Source of the DNA: Buchnera aphidicola (Brevicoryne brassicae)
Lineage (GTDB): Bacteria > Pseudomonadota > Gammaproteobacteria > Enterobacterales > Enterobacteriaceae
Direction of reading: 5' to 3'
Assembly (NCBI RefSeq): GCF_005082825.1
Contig: NZ_CP034882.1
Span: 1 to 64,000 of the forward strand
Length of the DNA: 64,000 bases
Shown here: one piece after another, positions 59,506 through 64,000 of the stretch
Position numbering within the stretch: position 1 is the stretch's first letter
Layout of the letters: each line of letters opens with the position of its first letter
The notes under the pieces: model-generated
The model's input: only the letters and a program-made list of their open reading frames with translations
What the model was told of the DNA's origin: nothing
The model's database searches: none
Made by a program: the position numbers and the translations under genes

Positions 59506-59555
59506 AAAACTTCTGTTTTTTAAAATAATAAAATAATTTATTATTCAGAAGTTTT
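59506..59555. terminator. Nested bidirectional terminator between convergent cysE and rpoD
   Basis: AAAACTTCTG at 59506-59515 pairs perfectly with CAGAAGTTTT at 59546-59555. Inside the loop AATAATAAA (59524-59532) pairs with TTTATTATT (59537-59545). T-rich arms serve as U-tracts in both directions. It lies in the 97-base gap between convergent genes. Confidence 0.75.
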
Positions 59556-59578
59556 ATTTTACAGTATATATTATCTTT

Positions 59579-61417
59579 TTAATCATCTAAAAAACTACGC
59601 AAAACCTCTGATCTACTTGGATGACGTAGTTTTCTGAGTGCTTTAGCTTCTATTTGACGTATTCTTTCTCGAGTTACATCAAATTGTTTTCCAACTTCTT
59701 CTAAAGTATGGTCAGTATTCATATCAATTCCAAATCGCATACGAAGTACCTTTGCTTCACGAGCTGTCAGACCTGATAAAACGTCATGTGTTGCAGATCT
59801 TAAGCTTTCAGATGTTGCAGAGTCTAATGGTAATTCTAGAGATGTATCTTCAATAAAATCACCTAAATGTGAGTCATCGTCATCTCCAATAGGAGTTTCC
59901 ATTGATATTGGTTCTTTTGCTATTTTTAATACTTTTCTAATTTTATCTTCAGGAATAAGCATTTTTTCAGATAGTTCTTCCGGCGTAGGCTCTCGACCTA
60001 TTTCTTGCAACATTTGTCTAGAAATACGATTGAGTTTATTAATAGTTTCTATCATATGGACTGGAATACGGATAGTACGAGCTTGATCAGCAATAGATCG
60101 AGTAATAGCTTGTCGAATCCACCAAGTTGCATAAGTGGAAAATTTGTAACCACGACGATATTCAAATTTATCTACAGCTTTCATTAAACCAATGTTTCCT
60201 TCTTGAATTAAATCTAAAAATTGCAATCCTCTATTTGTATATTTTTTTGCAATAGAAATAACTAATCTTAAATTAGCTTCCACCATTTCTTTTTTTGCTC
60301 GTCTAGCTTTTGCTTCGCCAATTGACATTCTTTTGTTAATATCTTTTACTTGTTTAATTGTTAAACCAGTTTCTTCTTCTATTTTCATTAATTTTTTTAT
60401 GCTTATAAAAACGTCTTCCTTGATTTTTTTTAAATTTTCAGACCATGGTTGGTTTGTATTTTGTTCTTTTACAAACCAATGGTGATTAATTTTCTTTTCT
60501 GGAAAAATATTAATAAAAATTTTTTTTGGCATTTTACATTTTTCAACACATAATTTCATAATAATTCTTTCTTGTGTTCTAACTCTTTCCATCATATAAC
60601 GCATATTATTAACTAAATGATCAAATTGCTTTGGAACTAAACGAAATTGTTTAAAAACTTCTGAAAGATTGTAAATTTCTAACAACGAGTCTTTATGTGT
60701 TCTGTTTTTCTTTTTAATTGTATTGTTTGTATTATTATATTGAGCTCGTAATTCAGAAAATTTTTCATTTGCTAATTCTGGATCGATAGTATGATCATCT
60801 TCATTTTCTGTTTGATTGTTTTCTTCATCTTCATCATTATTTGGTTCTTCATCTAAAAGTTCTGAACCTATATGAATAACTGTAGGAGAAAAAATTTCTT
60901 CTGCATTTGGATCTACAAAACCTGTTATTATATCTGATAATTTTATTTCACCAGTTTTAATTCGATCATATTGTTCAAGAAGATATGTAATTGCTTCTGG
61001 ATATTCTGATACTGAACATTGAACTTGATTTATACCTTCTTCAATACGTTTAGCTATGTCTATTTCGCCTTCTCGCGTTAATAGTTCTACGGTACCCATT
61101 TCTCGCATATACATTCGAACGGGATCAGTAGTTCGTCCTAATTCTGATTCTACGCTAGATAAAACTTGTGTTGCAGCTTCTACCGCATCTTCATCTGTAT
61201 CTGTGTGTATTTCATTCAAGATTAGATCATCAGCATCAGGTGCTTCTTCAACTACTGGAATACCCATATCATTAATCATCTGGATAATGTCATCAATTTG
61301 TTCAGAATCAATAATGTCTTCTGGTAGATGGTCATTAACTTCAGCATAGGTTAAATAACCTTGTTCCTTACCATGTGTGACAAGTAGCTTAAGTTGTGAT
61401 TGTGGATTTTGATCCAT
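59579..61417 (-). CDS. rpoD: RNA polymerase primary sigma factor (sigma-70)
   Basis: Housekeeping sigma factor. I place the start at the ATG ending at 61417, because [35 protein letters not shown] aligns from residue 1 with E. coli and gives 612 residues (E. coli 613). The 20-residue upstream extension is hydrophobic and unmatched. Regions 2 to 4 are nearly unchanged, including [18 protein letters not shown] and [20 protein letters not shown]. The acidic linker is Asn/Glu/Asp-rich. It is the third gene of the rpsU-dnaG-rpoD operon. Confidence 0.97.
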   Translation of the reverse strand: MDQNPQSQLKLLVTHGKEQGYLTYAEVNDHLPEDIIDSEQIDDIIQMINDMGIPVVEEAPDADDLILNEIHTDTDEDAVEAATQVLSSVESELGRTTDPVRMYMREMGTVELLTREGEIDIAKRIEEGINQVQCSVSEYPEAITYLLEQYDRIKTGEIKLSDIITGFVDPNAEEIFSPTVIHIGSELLDEEPNNDEDEENNQTENEDDHTIDPELANEKFSELRAQYNNTNNTIKKKNRTHKDSLLEIYNLSEVFKQFRLVPKQFDHLVNNMRYMMERVRTQERIIMKLCVEKCKMPKKIFINIFPEKKINHHWFVKEQNTNQPWSENLKKIKEDVFISIKKLMKIEEETGLTIKQVKDINKRMSIGEAKARRAKKEMVEANLRLVISIAKKYTNRGLQFLDLIQEGNIGLMKAVDKFEYRRGYKFSTYATWWIRQAITRSIADQARTIRIPVHMIETINKLNRISRQMLQEIGREPTPEELSEKMLIPEDKIRKVLKIAKEPISMETPIGDDDDSHLGDFIEDTSLELPLDSATSESLRSATHDVLSGLTAREAKVLRMRFGIDMNTDHTLEEVGKQFDVTRERIRQIEAKALRKLRHPSRSEVLRSFLDD

Positions 61418-61519
61418 AAAATAATATCCAAATTCTGTTAGTTTTATAAAAATTAATAAATTTTTTATCAAAGACACAAATTTTTAATAGTAGAATCTAT
61501 TAATAGATGTAATAATTAT

Positions 61520-63265
61520 TTATATTTTTTTATTATTTTTTGATAGTTTTTTATTAATAGACCAAATTTCCTTTTTTTCATTTATTGTTAGTCCTTTTAT
61601 TCTTTCTTGTGCAATGAGATATTCTTGTCTTTCTTCAAGAATTTTATCATATATATTCATTAATAAATCTAAAAACATATTTTGAATTTCTTCTTGAACA
61701 ATCATGTGATCCCATCTAGATAAAATTTTTAAAATATTGCTTATTTTAGTATTTCTATAAAATTCTAATAATTGACCTGTATTAATATCAGGATTATCAA
61801 GACATATTTGTAATATTTCTAAAAAAATATTCAAACCCTTTATTTTTATTTGATTTAATTTTTTTACTGGAGGTGCTATTACGGCTAAATTAGGATTTTG
61901 CATAAGTAAAGCTATAAGAATTCTCATTGGAGTTCTTTTAATATGAAATTGTGGTTTTTGTTTTCTTTTGTTTTCTTGTTCGTATAAAAATTTTTCAAAT
62001 TGATTATCATCTAAAATTCCTATCATTCTAGCTAATACTTGACGTAAGTAGATTCGTATAGTATCGCTAGAAATAGTATTGATTAAAGGTAAAGCACGTA
62101 CACTTAAGTAGAATTTATCATCTATTGATGATAAATTAATATTTCTTAATATATATTTAAAAAAAAATTTTGACATAGCGATTGCATTATCGATACGTGT
62201 TTGAAATTTTTCTTTACCTTCTTTTCTAATAGTTATATCAGGATCTTCATTTTTAGGTAATAAAATGAATTTTAAAGTTTTTTCATCTGATATATATGGT
62301 AATGCTTTTTTTAAAGTTCTCCAAGCTGCATCTTTTCCTGCGTTATCACCATCATAGCAGTATATAACTGTATCTGTATTTTGAAAAAGAATTTGAATAT
62401 GTTCGACCGTTGTTGAAGTTCCTAAAGAAGAAACTACATAATTAATATTATATTGTGTTAATGTTATAACATCAATATAACCTTCTACAACTAATAAATA
62501 TTTAGGTTTAGAAAATTTTTTTTTAACTTGATATAATCCATATATTAGTTTTCTTTTACAAAAAATATCTGTTTCTTGAGAATTAAGATATTTTGGTAAA
62601 ATATGGTTTATTGAACGTCCTCCAAAAGCTATAATTCTACCATGTTGATCTTGTATTGGAAATATTATACGTCCTTGAAAAGGATCGTATTTACATCCCT
62701 TTTTACTAATTGAAATAATATTATAAATTAATAATTCTTTTTCTAATTCTTTACTCACATTCAGTTTTTTATAAAAATCATTCCAATTTAAACTGGAAAA
62801 ACCGATTAAAAAAACATCAACCATTTTTTTATTAATGCCTCTGTGAGATAGATATTTATTGGCTATATCAGTAAATTTTATATTTTCTTGATATAAATTA
62901 CATAATTGTTTCATTAATAAATATAATTTTTGTTTTTTAATATAAAGATAGTTGTATTTTGTATTTTCAAATGGTATTTTCATACCATGAATAATAGATA
63001 GTTCTTCAATGCTTTCTACAAAGCTTAAATTTTCATAATTTATTAAAAAATCAATAGCATTTCCATGTGCATTACATCCAAAACAATAAAAAAATTGTTT
63101 TTCATGACTTACAGTAAATGATGGAGTTTTTTCATGGTGAAAAGGACATTTAGTTTGATAATTTTTACCACATTTTTTTAGTATTAATCGTTTGTTAATA
63201 AGTTCTACGATATTAGTTCGAGATAATAGTTCATTAATGAAGTATTTCGGTATTTTCCCAGACAT
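61520..63265 (-). CDS. dnaG: DNA primase DnaG
   Basis: Makes RNA primers for replication. The start at 63265 ([20 protein letters not shown]) gives 581 residues, exactly the E. coli length. A 12-residue upstream extension to 63301 exists but is not supported. The CHC2 zinc site is Cys40, His43, Cys61 and Cys64. TOPRIM motifs are VVEGYIDV and [13 protein letters not shown]. The C-terminal helicase-binding domain is recognisable (NQLLxxYR-like GQLLEFYRN). No good Shine-Dalgarno precedes the chosen ATG. Confidence 0.95.
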   Translation of the reverse strand: MSGKIPKYFINELLSRTNIVELINKRLILKKCGKNYQTKCPFHHEKTPSFTVSHEKQFFYCFGCNAHGNAIDFLINYENLSFVESIEELSIIHGMKIPFENTKYNYLYIKKQKLYLLMKQLCNLYQENIKFTDIANKYLSHRGINKKMVDVFLIGFSSLNWNDFYKKLNVSKELEKELLIYNIISISKKGCKYDPFQGRIIFPIQDQHGRIIAFGGRSINHILPKYLNSQETDIFCKRKLIYGLYQVKKKFSKPKYLLVVEGYIDVITLTQYNINYVVSSLGTSTTVEHIQILFQNTDTVIYCYDGDNAGKDAAWRTLKKALPYISDEKTLKFILLPKNEDPDITIRKEGKEKFQTRIDNAIAMSKFFFKYILRNINLSSIDDKFYLSVRALPLINTISSDTIRIYLRQVLARMIGILDDNQFEKFLYEQENKRKQKPQFHIKRTPMRILIALLMQNPNLAVIAPPVKKLNQIKIKGLNIFLEILQICLDNPDINTGQLLEFYRNTKISNILKILSRWDHMIVQEEIQNMFLDLLMNIYDKILEERQEYLIAQERIKGLTINEKKEIWSINKKLSKNNKKI

Positions 63266-63349
63266 ATGTTTTCGTATTTTAAAATTAATTTCCGTTCTCA
63301 TTAATAGAAGAACGGCTTTTAAATCATTGTTTATTTTAAATAAATATAT

Positions 63350-63565
63350 TTAATACATACGGATGTGTCTTGCATTTTCCCGTGTAAGTTTTTTTGAAAG
63401 ACGTTTAACAGCAGAAGCTTTTGCTCGTTTACGTTCAGTAGTTGGTTTTTCATAAAATTCTCTTCGACGAATTTCAGCTAAAATTCCGGCTTTTTCACAA
63501 GAGCGTTTAAATCGACGGAGTGCTACATCAAAGGGTTCATTTTCACGTACTTTTATTACTGGCAT
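63350..63565 (-). CDS. rpsU: 30S ribosomal protein S21
   Basis: Small, very basic ribosomal protein. It has 71 residues, as in E. coli. [55 protein letters not shown] is highly conserved. It is the first gene of rpsU-dnaG-rpoD and is divergent from tsaD across 225 gene-free bases that must hold both promoters. Confidence 0.97.
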   Translation of the reverse strand: MPVIKVRENEPFDVALRRFKRSCEKAGILAEIRRREFYEKPTTERKRAKASAVKRLSKKLTRENARHIRMY

Positions 63566-63790
63566 TTAATATTAACCTCAGAAGTTTTTAAAAAAATACA
63601 AAAAATTTTTTATAATTATAAATCCTATATCAATCTATATTGTATTGTAAAGTATCATTTTTTTATTTATTATTATTTAGATTGATTTTACGTGAATTTT
63701 TTATAAATATTCGATGTCTTTATAACAATATAAATTTAAATATAATTAATATACATTCTTTATAAATATTTTTTTAAGGTGTAAAAAATC

Positions 63791-64000
63791 ATGAAAGTAC
63801 TGGGTATTGAAACTTCTTGTGATGATACAGGCATAGCTATTTATGATAGTAAAAAAGGATTGTTAATAAATGAAGTATATAATCAGAATATATTAAATAA
63901 TAAAAACGGTGGTGTAATTCCCGAATTAGCGTCTCGTCAACATATGGAATCAATAACTTTGTTGTTAAAAAAAATATTTATAACAGAAAAAGAAATGAAA
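63791..64000 (+). CDS. tsaD: tRNA N6-adenosine threonylcarbamoyltransferase TsaD (partial, cut by window end)
   Basis: Enzyme that attaches threonylcarbamoyl to A37 of ANN-decoding tRNAs. Only the first 70 codons are inside the window. They read [19 protein letters not shown] and then [16 protein letters not shown], the N-terminal signature of the Kae1/TsaD family. The ATG lies 12 bases after AAGGTG. It is divergent from rpsU, as in E. coli. Confidence 0.95.
   Translation, partial: MKVLGIETSCDDTGIAIYDSKKGLLINEVYNQNILNNKNGGVIPELASRQHMESITLLLKKIFITEKEMK

Noticed and set aside
61418-61477. N-terminal extension of RpoD
   Set aside because: The [12 protein letters not shown] start aligns with residue 1 of E. 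coli sigma-70; the upstream 20 residues are unmatched.
61612-61639. Sigma-32 promoter for rpoD inside dnaG (minus strand CTTGAA, 15 bases, CTCATTG)
   Set aside because: It lies at a different place from the E. coli internal heat-shock promoter and the sequence is explained by the conserved protein code; chance is likely.

Overview
This window is a 64 kb, very A+T-rich, densely coding stretch of a reduced gammaproteobacterial chromosome. Protein sequences and local gene order match Escherichia coli throughout, but many E. coli neighbours are missing. The combination of an mnmG-atp-gyrB-dnaN-dnaA-rpmH-rnpA-yidC-mnmE-groESL order, retained essential amino-acid synthesis genes (metE, metF, argE, argC, argB, argG, argH, cysE) and near-total loss of local regulators points strongly to Buchnera aphidicola, the obligate aphid endosymbiont. 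This identification rests on pattern recognition, not a database search. I saw no insertion sequences, prophage, CRISPR array, toxin-antitoxin pair or foreign-looking cassette.

Layout. 1-388: gene-free putative replication origin with a perfect DnaA box. 389-9099: mnmG and the F1Fo ATP synthase operon (atpBEFHAGDC). 9166-14133 (minus): gyrB, dnaN, dnaA. 14594-18347: rpmH, rnpA, yidC, mnmE. Then tRNA-Phe (minus), and groES-groEL behind a sigma-32-type promoter. 20777-24291: epmB, efp, dnaC, dnaT, rsmD. 24422-26576: ftsY and rpoH. 26729-30004 (minus): glmS, glmU. 30213-36593: yigL, metR/metE (divergent), purH, hupA. 37125-48915 (minus): rpoC, rpoB, rplL, rplJ, rplA, rplK, nusG, secE. 49179-49538 (minus): a tRNA array Thr-Tyr-Gly-Thr. 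49621-57497: murB, metF, argE and the argC-argB-argG-argH run. 57603-59481: yibN, secB, cysE. 59579-63565 (minus): the rpsU-dnaG-rpoD macromolecular synthesis operon. 63791 to the end: the first 70 codons of tsaD.

How it fits together. The region carries central information processing (initiation, primosome, RNA polymerase core, sigma-70 and sigma-32, ribosomal proteins, EF-P with one of its modifying enzymes), energy (ATP synthase), envelope precursors (glmS, glmU, murB), protein export and folding (secB, secE, ftsY, yidC, groESL), and host-directed nutrition (methionine, arginine, cysteine). Local regulation seems limited to sigma-32, MetR, stem-loops at operon junctions and the rplL-rpoB attenuator.

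The most notable anomaly is argC: a full-length, otherwise intact frame interrupted by one in-frame TAA codon in an operon whose other genes are intact. Other points worth a second look are a 29-nt exact in-frame repeat inside secB, a perfect 14-bp tandem repeat at the groES-groEL junction, a hairpin between atpE and atpF, strong dyads between convergent genes, retention of MetR, loss of the feedback-site methionine in CysE, and long poly(A) tracts in intact essential genes. I did not find a credible wholly new biological system.
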